NCBI GenBank assembly: GCA_964632355.1
Contig: CAZWBW010000035.1
Coordinates: forward strand, 1-25,655
Direction of reading: 5' to 3'
Origin: JALOAP01 sp964632355
Lineage (GTDB): Bacteria > Chloroflexota > Dehalococcoidia > Tepidiformales > Tepidiformaceae
Length of the DNA: 25,655 nucleotides
The notes below the pieces were generated by a model, which was not told the DNA's origin, made no database searches, and was given only the letters and a program-made list of their open reading frames with translations. Positions 13,176-22,360 of the stretch are shown here, piece by piece. The position numbers and the translations under genes are program-made. Within the stretch, counting starts at the first letter, position 1, and the number at the start of each line of letters is the position of its first letter.

Positions 13176-15725
13176 TCAGCGCTCGGCCTGGGCCTCCACG
13201 CGGTCCAGCCGCTCCCGGAGCCGTGCGTTCTCCTCGCGCAGCCGCTCGAGGTCCTGCCGCAGCTGTTGCACTTCCTCGTCCGTCTTCGCGCCCTTCCGGA
13301 GTTCGAGCACCGCGGACCGCGCGGCACGCACCGCCCGCCCGTCGAGTTCCGAAGCCGCCATCCGCTCGAGCGCCGGGATCTGTGTCGCATCCTTCAGCGT
13401 CTTGAGTGCGTTGGCCGCCGCGACGCGCACGCGGAAGTCCGGGTCGTACGTGAACTGCGCGATCTGCTCGCCGAGTTGCCGCTTCCGGTCCGGGAAGAAC
13501 TCGCCCAGTTTCGCCAGCGCACCGACGGCCACGGGTCGCGCCTGGAACGGCTGCCCGTACTGCGCCGCGGCCGTGATGGGGTCGAAGCCACGTTCGTCGC
13601 GAAGCTCCACAAGTCCGTCGATGCACCCGATGCGCACAACCTGCCGGAACGACGTCCGGTCGAAGTTCGCCATGATCGCGTCGAACGACCCGGGCAGGCG
13701 CAGCTTCCCGATGCTCCGGTTCGCTTCGGCTTCGACGAACCACGAAGCGTCGCGCCGCGAAAGTGGCACAAGGGCAGTGAGCACCGCCTCGTCGCCGCGG
13801 AACTGTCCGAGCGCTTCAACCACCGCGCGCCGCGCCTTCGGATGCCGCACCGAGAGCGCATCGAGCAGTGCATCACGCGCCTCTGTTGTGCGGATCTCGC
13901 CGAGCGCCTTCGCGGCCGCCGCCTGAACACCCCAGAACCGGTCGCCCTTCACCGCCGCCGCGAGTGCCTCGGTCGCCTCGCGGCCGCCCTTCTTGCCGAG
14001 CGCCTTCGCGGCAGTGGCGCGGCCCCAGATGTCGTCGTCATCCCGGAGTTGCAGCCGCAGTTCGCCGATCGACTTCTCGAACTCGAGCTCCTTCAGCACA
14101 CGGTTGTACGGGTCGAAGCGGCAGAGGTCGGGCTTGCCCGGCAGCGGGAACACGAACGTATGCTCTGCCTCTGTGATCTCCACCTGGAACGACACCGGCC
14201 TTCCGCGCCCCGTTCGGAAGTCGATGGTCACCGGCACCCGGAAGATTGGGACACCGTCATCGGTCTTCTGCGTCTGCTTCACCGTCACGGTCGCGAGCTT
14301 TGCGTTGTCGTCCCAGCTCCAGCCGACCTTGAATTCGGGGTGGCCCGGGCGGAACACCCACTGGTCGAAGAACCACTCCATGTTCCGGCCCGTCTCGCTC
14401 GCGATCGCGTCGATCAGGTCCTGCGTAACAACGTTCTTGTCGAGGTTCTCCCGGCAGTACCGCTGGATCGACCGGAAGAAGGCGTCGTCGCCCAGCACGC
14501 CACGGAGCGTGTGCAGCACCATCGCGCCCTTCTCGTACAGGTGCCGGTCGAAAATGTCGATCGGGTCCCGGAAGACGTTCGTGACGATGGGCCGCCGGTA
14601 CGTCTCGCCCAGGTAGTCCTGCATCGTGTCGATGACGTACTGCCGCATCTCGTCGACGCCGTACCGCTGCTCGTACCAGAGCACCTCCGAATACGTCGCG
14701 AAGCTCTCGTTGAGCCACCCGTGCGACCAGTCCCGGCACGTCAGCAGGTCACCGAACCACTGGTGTGCCAGCTCGTGGGAAATCAAGGGGTCGCTCGTGT
14801 AGTCCTTCGCGGCCTTGCGGTCGACCAGGATGTTCTCGGTCATCGTGGTCGCGCTCGTGTTCTCCATTCCGCCGAACACAAAGTCCCGGACCACGATCTG
14901 GCTGTACTTCGCCCATGGGAAGGGCACGCCGGTCAGCCGTTCGAACATCTCGATCATCGCCGGCGTGTCCTTGAACGTTCGCTCGCCGTCTTCGACATCC
15001 TTCGCTTCGACGAAGTAGTCGATCGTGAGCCCCTCGCGGCTCGCGTCGATCCGCGTGAACTCGCCCGCCGCCAGCGTCATGAGGTACGTCGAGTGCGGGC
15101 GGTCCTGCTTCCAGTGGAACGTCTTCGTCCCGTCGCCGTTGTCGCGTTCCTCTTCGAGCCTGCCGTTCGAAAGCGCGAACCAGTGCGACGGCACCCGCAC
15201 GCGGATTTCGCTCGTCTGTTTCTGGCTCGGGTGGTCGTAGCAGGGGAACCAATACCGCGAATCTTCGTCCTGGCACTGCGACCACACCTGCACCGGCTTG
15301 TCGGGATACCCCTCGTCCGGCCCCACAAAATAGAGCCCCAGCCGCGGCGTCGCCGAGTATTCGATAGCGATCTCGATCCGCTCGCCCCGCGCGCGCTCCT
15401 TCCCAAGGTCGACGCGCAGCTCCTGTCCGTCATACGAAAACTTCGCAGGTTCGCCGTCCACCCGCACGGCCTCGATGCGCATCTCCACCGCATCGAATGG
15501 CACGGTGCGCAGGCCATCGTTGAACGGCTCCACCGTATGTGTCGCCGTCCCCGACACACTCTTTTGTTCGATGTCGAGCGCAAGGTCCAGCGCGATGTGC
15601 TGCACGTCCACAACACGATCGCGGGGCCACACCGGGCGATCGCCCGGCAGCGCGTGCTGCGGCACCCGCTCATCCCCACGGCCACAGCCGGACCCAGAGC
15701 CGGACCATCGATTCGAAACCATCAT
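13176..15725 (-). CDS. M1-family zinc aminopeptidase with C-terminal HEAT repeats and coiled coil
   Basis: An 849-residue gluzincin peptidase that removes N-terminal amino acids from peptides. The N-terminal beta-saddle domain spans about 35-240. Catalytic motifs are GGMEN (285-289), HELAHQWFGD (317-326) and, exactly 18 residues after the second His, the third zinc ligand Glu340 in NESFATY. Tyr397 in HLYEKGAMVLH is the likely transition-state Tyr. In place of the usual ERAP-type C-terminal domain there are PBS/HEAT-like helical repeats at about 555-810 (IWGRATAAKALGKKG, FWGVQAAAAKALGEI, ARRAVVEALGQF, VRVAAANALKTLKD) and a charged coiled coil at 816-849. The first 30 residues are Gly/Ser-rich, and no signal peptide is seen. 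ATG 15725 has GGGAG five to six bases upstream. First gene of the glp-sirtuin run. Confidence 0.93.
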   Translation of the reverse strand: MMVSNRWSGSGSGCGRGDERVPQHALPGDRPVWPRDRVVDVQHIALDLALDIEQKSVSGTATHTVEPFNDGLRTVPFDAVEMRIEAVRVDGEPAKFSYDGQELRVDLGKERARGERIEIAIEYSATPRLGLYFVGPDEGYPDKPVQVWSQCQDEDSRYWFPCYDHPSQKQTSEIRVRVPSHWFALSNGRLEEERDNGDGTKTFHWKQDRPHSTYLMTLAAGEFTRIDASREGLTIDYFVEAKDVEDGERTFKDTPAMIEMFERLTGVPFPWAKYSQIVVRDFVFGGMENTSATTMTENILVDRKAAKDYTSDPLISHELAHQWFGDLLTCRDWSHGWLNESFATYSEVLWYEQRYGVDEMRQYVIDTMQDYLGETYRRPIVTNVFRDPIDIFDRHLYEKGAMVLHTLRGVLGDDAFFRSIQRYCRENLDKNVVTQDLIDAIASETGRNMEWFFDQWVFRPGHPEFKVGWSWDDNAKLATVTVKQTQKTDDGVPIFRVPVTIDFRTGRGRPVSFQVEITEAEHTFVFPLPGKPDLCRFDPYNRVLKELEFEKSIGELRLQLRDDDDIWGRATAAKALGKKGGREATEALAAAVKGDRFWGVQAAAAKALGEIRTTEARDALLDALSVRHPKARRAVVEALGQFRGDEAVLTALVPLSRRDASWFVEAEANRSIGKLRLPGSFDAIMANFDRTSFRQVVRIGCIDGLVELRDERGFDPITAAAQYGQPFQARPVAVGALAKLGEFFPDRKRQLGEQIAQFTYDPDFRVRVAAANALKTLKDATQIPALERMAASELDGRAVRAARSAVLELRKGAKTDEEVQQLRQDLERLREENARLRERLDRVEAQAER

Positions 15726-15791
15726 CTGTACTCCCGTTCGCCAACCTCGCTCCCCCGGCCGACGGCCGAAGCGTGACCCGGGTGCGTCCTA

Positions 15792-15807
15792 CCCGCAACT
15801 ATGCGGG
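15792..15807. repeat. Small inverted repeat in aminopeptidase/crotonase divergent region
   Basis: CCCGCA (15792-15797) and TGCGGG (15802-15807) with a 4-base centre, midway in the 142-bp divergent intergenic region. It could be an operator for one or both genes, but six-base arms are weak evidence in GC-rich DNA. Confidence 0.3.
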
Positions 15808-15833
15808 CACGCGCCCTGAACCGCCCCCTCCCG

Positions 15834-15839
15834 TAGAAT
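15834..15839 (+). promoter_or_regulatory. Possible -10 element of the crotonase gene
   Basis: TAGAAT, the same -10 hexamer as in the EF-G-like promoter, lies 28 bases before ATG 15868. No recognisable -35 is found 16-19 bases upstream. Confidence 0.4.
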
Positions 15840-15867
15840 CCCAGTCACCGCCGAGGAGGAAAACTTG

Positions 15868-16674
15868 ATGGACTACCAGAGCATTCTCTACGACGTCGAG
15901 AACGGCGTCGCCACTATCACCCTGAACAAGCCCGAGCGCCTTAACGCGTTCGATGACGAAATGCTGGCCGAATGGGTCGACGCCATCCGCCGCTCCGACC
16001 AGGACCGCGGCGTTCGCGCCATCATCATCACGGGAGCTGGCCGCGGTTTCTGCAGCGGCATGAACGTCCAGGCTGCTGCAGCGGGCGAAGGCGTCCTGCG
16101 TAGCGAGGGCACGGTCGCTGACCGCCGCCACAGCCTCCGCGACCGGGTGCACCCCATCCCACGCGCGCTCATCCAGCTCGAAAAGCCCTACATCGCGGCG
16201 ATCAACGGCCCGGCCGCCGGCGCCGGCATGGACATGGCCTCGATGGCGGACATCCGCTTCGCTGCCTCCACCGCCCGCATGGGCATGAGCTACGTTCGCG
16301 TCGGGCTCGTCCCGGGCGATGGTGGCGCCTACTCGCTGCCCCGCATCGTCGGGACGCAGCGCGCCCTCGACCTGATTTGGACCGGCCGGATGATCACCGC
16401 CCAGGAAGCGCTGGAAATGGGCTACGTGCTCGCCGTGTACGAACCGGAGGAGCTCATGCCCCGCGTCCGCGAATACGCAGAGCAGATCGCCAGGGGCCCC
16501 GCAACGGCCATCCAGCTCGCGAAGAAGCTGGTGTACCGCTCCGAAAACATCTCCTTCGACGAGCACCTCGACATGGCACAGATGGCCATGTTCATCGCTC
16601 AGAGCACCGAGGACTCGAAGGAAGGCCCCCGCGCCTTCGTAGAGAAGCGGGAGCCGCAGTTCAAGGGCTACTAG
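15868..16674 (+). CDS. Enoyl-CoA hydratase/isomerase (crotonase) family protein
   Basis: A 268-residue crotonase-fold protein acting on an acyl-CoA thioester. Family features: the N-terminal strand VATITLNKPERLNAFDDEM, oxyanion-hole segment TGAGRGFCSGMNV (55-67), INGPAAGAGMDMASMADIR (112-130), GLVPGDGG, and the C-terminal helices. ATG 15868 is preferred to an adjacent TTG because GAGGAGGA (15853-15860) is seven bases upstream. The two glutamates of true enoyl-CoA hydratases (Glu144 and Glu164 of the rat enzyme) align with Asp122 and Tyr142 here, while an Asp151 appears in the PGDGG turn, somewhat like PaaG-type isomerases. It may therefore be an isomerase or another crotonase rather than a hydratase. 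It stands alone, with no other beta-oxidation gene nearby. Confidence 0.9.
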   Translation: MDYQSILYDVENGVATITLNKPERLNAFDDEMLAEWVDAIRRSDQDRGVRAIIITGAGRGFCSGMNVQAAAAGEGVLRSEGTVADRRHSLRDRVHPIPRALIQLEKPYIAAINGPAAGAGMDMASMADIRFAASTARMGMSYVRVGLVPGDGGAYSLPRIVGTQRALDLIWTGRMITAQEALEMGYVLAVYEPEELMPRVREYAEQIARGPATAIQLAKKLVYRSENISFDEHLDMAQMAMFIAQSTEDSKEGPRAFVEKREPQFKGY

Positions 16675-16689
16675 ACAGGGACACAAAAG

Positions 16690-16714
16690 AGGCCGGGCAA
16701 TGAACGCCCGGCCT
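16690..16714. terminator. Hairpin terminator between crotonase and PBP genes
   Basis: A 9-bp perfect stem, AGGCCGGGC (16690-16698) and GCCCGGCCT (16706-16714), with a 7-base loop. On the minus strand it is followed by CTTTTGTGT, a rho-independent-like tract, so it mainly terminates the PBP gene ending at 16723. It also lies 15 bases after the crotonase stop and may work in both directions. Confidence 0.8.
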
Positions 16715-16722
16715 CCGTCGTA

Positions 16723-19576
16723 CTACCGTCCTCGACCGCCGCTCCGGCCGCTATCACCGCCGCGGCCGCGGTTCGACCCCGGCCCACCGCGCGAGTCCCC
16801 GTTTCGCCCGTTCCCTTCGTCACGCTCTCTCGACGCGGTGCTCGGCGTGGGCGTGGGAGTCGGTGTAGCCTGCTGCGGTGTCGGCGTTGGCGTGGGGGCC
16901 TGCACCCCGGCGGCCCGCTCTTCAGCCGACGGCGGTGGCGGAGCAATTTGCCCCGCGCGGATCGGGATGCCGTACCGTCCGGCGATGGCCGCCGCCAGCT
17001 GCGGCTTGAACGCCGGGAGCGGCACATAGCCGAGTCCCATGCAGTCGCCCTTGTACTCGATGTCCGTTCGCTGCCACCCATCGATGCGCTGGTTGCACCC
17101 GCCTCGCCGGCCGCGTTCGGTGGTCGCTGTCTGGAACGGGCCGAACTTCACGTTGCTCGGCTGCAATTCCTCGAACCCGGCGGGCGTCGTGAACACGCCT
17201 TCGTCGCGCAGGAACGCGTGGTACTGGCTCATCCAGCGCTTGAACAGCCGCACAGTTGTGTTCGCCGAAGCGAAACTCGAGTCGTTGACCAGCGACTTGT
17301 CGGCGTTGCCTACCCACACCACGGTCGCTGCATACCGCGAATAGCCGTTCATCCACGTCGAAAGCGTGTCGGTGGCGCTGGTGAACCCCTGCTGCGTCCC
17401 CGTCTTCACGCCCATGGGGATCTTCACCCCGTCAAGGAAGACGTCCAGTCCGAGGTCATCGTTCGAACTGCCGCAGCCCCAGATGATCACCCTCGCTGTG
17501 CAGTCCGACATGATGGTGTGGAGCATCCAGACCGAACCGGGGTTCATCACCTGCACGCGCTGCAGGTCCGGGCCGTGCTCATACAGCACTTCCCCGTTGA
17601 TCCCTTCGACTTTCAGCACCACGACCGGGTCCAGCGGGCGTGTCCCGGGCAGCCGCAGGTACCCACGCTGGAACATCAACCGTTGGTGGAGCGCCTCTTC
17701 GAGTTCCTCACCCTCGGCCTCCGAGAGCGAGAGCAGCTCGTCCGGGTTCACGGTCTCCGCGTACGTCGGCACCCCCACCATGTACCCCATGTTGGCGATG
17801 GTGGCGTTCATGTACGCCATGTCGATGGGCCGTACGTTCGCCCCGCCGGTCGCGATCGACGGGCCATATCGAACCGCCTCATGCGAAAAGAACGTGGGGT
17901 CGAAGCCGTCCTCGAGCGTCGTGATACCGAGCGCCTTCGCGGTCGCGATCACATTGTCGATGCCCACCTCCGCCGCAGCGCGGAATGCCGGCACGTTCTG
18001 CGAACCGCCCAGCGCCAGCCGCGCGGTGATCAGCCCTTCCCCACCGCCGCCCGGCCGCGGGTTCGTGATGGTCACCCGGTTCTGCGGCAGGACGTTCTGG
18101 TCGTCCGTCAGCGGCAGCGGACTCGTGTCCCAGATGCTGGAAAGCGGCGTCTTGTTCAGCACATCCATCCACGCGAGATAGACGGCAGGCTTGAACGACG
18201 AGCCGGGCTGGTTGATTTCCGTGAGCTGGTCGATGTTGCCGGCTACCCGCGGGTCGCTGGTGTTCGACGGGTCGATGTTCGGGGCGTAGACGATGATCTG
18301 GCCGGTGGCCGGTTCAATCGTGGCGATCGCAGCGTTGTGGCAGTTACACCCCTCCTCGAGGCCCTGCGCGAGGAAGNNNNNNNNNNCAGTTGCACCCCAG
18401 GGAGAGCCCCGACTGGATCGCCTCGTACATCATCTGCTGCGCCCGCTGGGTCTTCTCCCAGTCCAGCGTCGTCGTCACCCGGTACCCGCCGCTCCGGACA
18501 CTCTCGAAGCAGTCTTCCGTGCCGGGTGTCATGGGCAGAACGCCGCCTTCGCACATGCGCACCAACGCTGGCTCCACCTGCGACTCGATCCAGGCGAGCG
18601 CCTTCGTTTCCGGCGTCTGCGGGTACACCTTCACCACCTCGGCCTTCGCTGCCTCGGCCTGCTCCGGTGTTGCGCGCCGGTGCTGGACCATCAGGTCGAG
18701 CACGTACTCCTGTCGCCGCTTCGCCTCGCCCGCCAGCGTCGTCCGCCCAAGTTCGTCCACAATGCATGTGTCGGTCGCCGGGTCGGTTTCGCAGTTCAGG
18801 CGCGGGTGGTACTTCGTCGGCGCCGAGGGAATCCCCGCGAGCACCGCCGCCTCCGCGAGCGTCAGGTCCTTTGCCGACTTCCGGAAGTAGCCCTGCGCTG
18901 CCGCCTCCACCCCGACGTACCGGTCCGCGTACGAGATGGAGTTCAGGTACCACTCGAGGATCTGTTCCTTCGTCGCGTCCTGCTCCAACTCAAACGCGTA
19001 TGCGATTTCCTTCAGCTTTCGTTTGAGCGTTCGAGGGGCAACGCATGTCTCGATCCCGTCGATCACCTCGCACTCCGTGCTGAGGTAGACGTTCTTCACC
19101 AGCTGCTGGGTGATCGACGAACCACCGGTGCCCGTACCGATACCACCGCCGGTGTAGTTCTCCCACGCGGCGCGAATCAGGCCCGTGGGGTTCACGCCCG
19201 GGTTCTTCCAGAAGCTGTTGTCTTCGGTCGAAACCGTCGCCTCGATCATCCACGGCGATATCTCGGAAAGCGGGACGGGGTTCAGTAGCTGCCCCTGCGG
19301 GTTCGAAATCGTCCCGAGATACACGCCGTTCTCCGGGCCGCCGCGGTCGTAAATCTGCGTCAGCCCGACATACCGCTCGACGAGCTTCTCTTCGATAGGG
19401 ACGTAGCCTTCGGCCAGCGTCCGATAGGTCAGGAACAGGCCGCCGACGGCGCTCGCCGCCGATACCGAAATCAGTGCGAATAAACCGAGTACCGCCACCA
19501 GGAGCACCGAGAACCGCTGGTGCTCCTGGCTTTCGTGCCGGTTACGAAGCAAGCGTCGCTTCAGCACCACGTTCAC
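16723..19576 (-). CDS. Class A penicillin-binding protein (glycosyltransferase + transpeptidase), with N-gap
   Basis: A bifunctional peptidoglycan synthase that polymerises lipid II and crosslinks peptides outside the membrane. The GTG start at 19576 has GGAGGAGGAAG about six bases upstream. A short basic cytoplasmic tail and one membrane helix (about 22-49) precede the GT51 domain: STEDNSFWKNPGVNP with catalytic Glu118, and GGSSITQQLVKN. After the gap the frame resumes with GCNCHNAAIATIEPATG, then the transpeptidase motifs SSFK (18190-18201), SDC in place of SDN (17500-17508), and KTGT (17395-17406). The C terminus is low-complexity: a PTPTPT stretch and an Arg/Gly/Asn-rich tail. Extracellular cysteines occur in close pairs. 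A gap of zero or another multiple of three bases joins the frames, giving about 947 residues. Single-gene unit with its own terminator. Confidence 0.92.
18377..18386. other. Assembly gap (10 N) inside the PBP gene, flanked by imperfect repeat
   Basis: The coding frame changes across the N run. Both sides carry a similar stretch: GLSLGCN before the gap and GLEEGCNCHN after it (GGGGTGCAACTG versus GGGGTGTAACTG in DNA). Joining with zero bases restores the frame and completes a TGC Cys codon. A repeat of this kind could have broken the assembly. Confidence 0.8.
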
Positions 19577-19597
19577 GTCGGTCTTCCTCCTCCATGT

Positions 19598-19615
19598 CCC
19601 GGTTCCGAAACCGGG
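19598..19615. repeat. Hairpin in the PBP leader
   Basis: CCCGGTT (19598-19604) and AACCGGG (19609-19615) with a 4-base loop, 22 bases upstream of the PBP GTG and just before its Shine-Dalgarno. It could fold in the leader RNA and affect ribosome access, or be an operator. No clear promoter is seen in 19577-19765 for either the PBP or the diverging phosphodiesterase gene. Confidence 0.4.
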
Positions 19616-19765
19616 CCTCCCTATCCCGAGGGTAGCGGGCGCGCAGTCAGTCCCTCATCGGCTTTACTCGCGGTGCGAATAACAAGCGGGTGACAACCCC
19701 GCCAAAGACCGCGGCCGGGGAGGAAGGCGACAGCCGCGGCGGGCAGGGTGTACCCTCCGCTCGCC

Positions 19766-20485
19766 ATGCCTCCGCTCGTCATCGGACACGCCGCTGCCGC
19801 CGGCGAAGCGCCCGCGAACACCCTCGCCGGCGTTCGCGCTGCACTCGACGCCGGAGCCGATGCCATCGAGATCGACGTTCAGCTCTCGGCGGACGGTGTC
19901 CCCGTGCTCATGCACGACATCACGGTCGACCGCACGACGAACCTTCGCGGAAGGGTCCGCGATCTCACGTTCGCGCAACTCCAGGGAGCCGATGCCGGCA
20001 ATGGCGAACCGGTCCCGTCGCTGCAGCAGGTGCTCGAACTCGTCGCCGGTCGTTTCGCCGTGATGTGCGAACTCAAGTCAACGCCCGGCGACCCGAAACA
20101 GGACGCCATGCTGGTCGAACGGGTGCTCGAGGTGCTGCGCGGCTGCGACGCCCGCCGCTGGACGGCGATTCACTCGTTCTCGCCCAATATCGTCGCTGCC
20201 GCCCGGTTCGCCGACCCCGGGGTGCCGGCCGCGCTCATCAGCCCGGCCGTTCGCGGCGACGCGCTCGGGCGAGTGCTCGGCGCCGCGATCAAGCGAAACG
20301 CCCAGGCGGTCTCGCTCAACCACCAGTGCATCGACCGCGACGTGGTCCTGCTCGCGAAGCGGCGCCAGCTCTCGGTCTGGGCCTGGACGGCCGATCGTCG
20401 GGAGGACTGGCAGCGCCTTGTCGATGCCGGCGTCGCTGGCATCATCACGAATGTCCCGCACAGGCTCCGGGCATTCCTCGGCTGA
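19766..20485 (+). CDS. Glycerophosphodiester phosphodiesterase family protein
   Basis: A 239-residue GDPD-family TIM barrel expected to hydrolyse glycerophosphodiesters to glycerol 3-phosphate and an alcohol. Catalytic and metal residues are visible: His8 (IGHAA), Glu35 and Asp37 (IEIDVQLSADG), His50 (VLMHD), and Glu102 and Lys104 (CELKS). The end, VWAWTADRREDWQRLVDAG then GIITNVP, is the typical last strand. Several usual positions differ: HRG is HAA, PENT is PANT, and TDxP is TNVP. No signal peptide is seen, so it is cytosolic (UgpQ-like). ATG 19766 starts MPPLVIGH, matching the family; a GTG at 19748 is in frame. It ends three bases before the stop of the convergent DUF2207 gene. Its product would feed GlpD encoded nearby. 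Confidence 0.9.
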   Translation: MPPLVIGHAAAAGEAPANTLAGVRAALDAGADAIEIDVQLSADGVPVLMHDITVDRTTNLRGRVRDLTFAQLQGADAGNGEPVPSLQQVLELVAGRFAVMCELKSTPGDPKQDAMLVERVLEVLRGCDARRWTAIHSFSPNIVAAARFADPGVPAALISPAVRGDALGRVLGAAIKRNAQAVSLNHQCIDRDVVLLAKRRQLSVWAWTADRREDWQRLVDAGVAGIITNVPHRLRAFLG

Positions 20486-20488
20486 GTC

Positions 20489-22360
20489 TTACCAGCTTCC
20501 GCCGCCGCCTCCGCCGCCGCCGCCACCGGAGTAGCCACCGCCGCCGCTGAACCCCGATCCGCCCGAACTTGGCGCTGTCGAAAGCGACGTCGACACCGTG
20601 TCCGAGAAGCTGTGCATCTGCCGCGAGAAAACCGAAGCGGTGAATGCCCCGCGCCCCGTGTACCAGAGCGCCGTCGTTTCCGCGAGTTCCTCGTCTGCCA
20701 GCCCTTCGAAGGCCTTTGCCCACTTCTCCACGGCGCCAAACACGATGGCGTACGGCAGGTACTCCGCGAAGATGTTTCGCTGTTCGTTGAACTCCTGCCG
20801 CCGCGTCTCGGCGGTGACGATGTACTTCCGGAAGCCCAGTACGCGCCGCAGCGCTTCGCTCCCCTGCGCGGTTCGGCGTTTCATCGCAGGTGCGACGGCC
20901 AGCAGCAGGATGCCCGCCAGCACGACGGGAGCACCAAGGAGCGCTCGCCCGACGGTCACTCCCGCCGCGACCGTGAGCAGCGCGCCGATGACGATCACTC
21001 CGAACCCCACGGCCACCCAGAACCCGCGCCGGGTCTCCGGTTTCCACGTGAACCAGTGGCGCTGCATCGCGTCGTCGTAGAGCGCGTCCTTCACCTTCTT
21101 CAGCTTCGGAGCGAACGAGCCCTTCAGGCTCGACAGCTTCACGGACTCCTTTCGGCCGAAGAGCTGGTCCAGGAGAAGCTGCTCATAGGGCAGCAGCTTG
21201 TCCGCTGGATTCTCCCGCCGGTCGAGCTGCCAGTCCGGCTTGGCACGCCACCCCTTCTTCTCGATTTCGGTGATGTGCAGGTGGCCACGAACTGCCAGGT
21301 CGATGATGGTCGCTGTCACGTCGACCGTGTCCGCCTTCTCGTCGATGATGACGCCCATCTGCGCCGGCTTCAGTCCGTCGGGCGGCAGGAACTCAACGAC
21401 GACCTGCGGCTCCGAGAACAGCGGCCGCGTGTGCTCCTCCGGGTCGTTGGTCAGGTAGTGAATCGTCTTGTACGCGCGGTCGCGCCCGTGGCGCCACCAC
21501 AACCCGGCTACGGCTCCGACCGCCGCCACCCCGCCCACTGCGGCCCCACCGATTTCGAACGCGTCCAGTTCGAAGTAGTCGTCGATACTCGGCTTGTCAT
21601 GCAGCAGCGGGGGCGGGACGTCGACCGTGCCCTTCGGCATTGCTACGGCGACCGTCATCCCGTATCCCCAGTGCAGCGACGTCGTCGCCTCGAACCGCGC
21701 CACGCCGTTCTCGACCGTTGTTTCGCACGGGCGGGTGGAACCGGCCGACCCTTCGTAGCACACCGCCTCCAGCGGCGGCGAGCCCGGCACCCGGACTTCT
21801 ATCCGCGCCGACTCGATGCTCACGAGCCAGTCGTGCCCGGTGGCGTTCCAGTACAGCTCGTCGTGGTTTGGGTACGCATCGAGTGCGCGCTCCAGCCGGT
21901 ACGTGATCACGTACACCTGGAGCCCCTGGACGGTCTTGTCCGGGTCACCGATGCGGATGCGCTTCCTGTTCCCCTCGTTCATCACCTTGTATTCCCAGGG
22001 GTTGCCGTTCCCGTCGACCACCGACAGGACCTCGACTGGGTACTCCCGTTCGAACCCCGGCTTGCACGGGTATACGCGAACCAGGTCCGGGTCTTCCTCC
22101 TCCGGGAGCTCGCCCGGACAATCCTGCTTCACAACCAGGTCGCGGAAGATGCCGTGCCGGTCCACCTCCTGTTCGAAATCCCATTCGATGCGCTCAGTGA
22201 CGATGATCGAGCCGTCCCGCTGCACTTCGTACACGGCCTCGAAGGAACGCATCTTCTCAAGGGCATGGGCAGTGCGAGCTGGCAGCAGGATGAATGCTGC
22301 GAGCGCGAATGCCAGGAGAATGAGGGGACGAACATCTCTCGTTAAGGTAAGGTTCCGCAC
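20489..22360 (-). CDS. DUF2207-family membrane protein with poly-Gly C terminus
   Basis: A 623-residue membrane protein of the DUF2207 family; its biological role is not established. From GTG 22360 the N terminus is a signal peptide (hydrophobic 12-27, likely cut after AHA at about 33). An extracytoplasmic domain follows (FEAVYEVQRDGSIIVTERIEWDF) with two close Cys pairs (81/99 and 201/212). A membrane helix lies at about 268-289, a cytoplasmic region at about 290-445 carries FLPPDGLKPAQMG and a winged-helix-like VTATIIDLAVRGHLHI, and a hydrophobic double span lies at about 447-493. A last domain ends in SGGGGYSGGGG and GSW, a hallmark of the family. A longer frame back to 22444 would run through the promoter region and overlap the neighbouring gene. 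No Shine-Dalgarno precedes the GTG, so it may be leaderless. Confidence 0.85.
   Translation of the reverse strand: MRNLTLTRDVRPLILLAFALAAFILLPARTAHALEKMRSFEAVYEVQRDGSIIVTERIEWDFEQEVDRHGIFRDLVVKQDCPGELPEEEDPDLVRVYPCKPGFEREYPVEVLSVVDGNGNPWEYKVMNEGNRKRIRIGDPDKTVQGLQVYVITYRLERALDAYPNHDELYWNATGHDWLVSIESARIEVRVPGSPPLEAVCYEGSAGSTRPCETTVENGVARFEATTSLHWGYGMTVAVAMPKGTVDVPPPLLHDKPSIDDYFELDAFEIGGAAVGGVAAVGAVAGLWWRHGRDRAYKTIHYLTNDPEEHTRPLFSEPQVVVEFLPPDGLKPAQMGVIIDEKADTVDVTATIIDLAVRGHLHITEIEKKGWRAKPDWQLDRRENPADKLLPYEQLLLDQLFGRKESVKLSSLKGSFAPKLKKVKDALYDDAMQRHWFTWKPETRRGFWVAVGFGVIVIGALLTVAAGVTVGRALLGAPVVLAGILLLAVAPAMKRRTAQGSEALRRVLGFRKYIVTAETRRQEFNEQRNIFAEYLPYAIVFGAVEKWAKAFEGLADEELAETTALWYTGRGAFTASVFSRQMHSFSDTVSTSLSTAPSSGGSGFSGGGGYSGGGGGGGGGGSW

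Noticed and set aside
11012..15776. Long plus-strand open frames opposite glpD, glpK and the aminopeptidase
   Set aside because: The minus strand carries full-length proteins with intact catalytic motifs. The plus frames are Arg/Ser/Pro-rich shadows without a family signature.
16840..16910. Tandem DNA repeat (ggcgtggg / ggtgtcgg units)
   Set aside because: It encodes the PTPTPT low-complexity tail of the PBP; the repetition is at the protein level.
16723..19576. Two separate PBP genes or a split PBP
   Set aside because: The glycosyltransferase half and transpeptidase half meet at the N run, and the frame resumes properly on the far side. It is one class A PBP.
20492..20545. CRISPR-like or microsatellite repeat of cgc/ccg triplets
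   Set aside because: It is the coding sequence of the poly-Gly C terminus of the DUF2207 protein, with no spacers.
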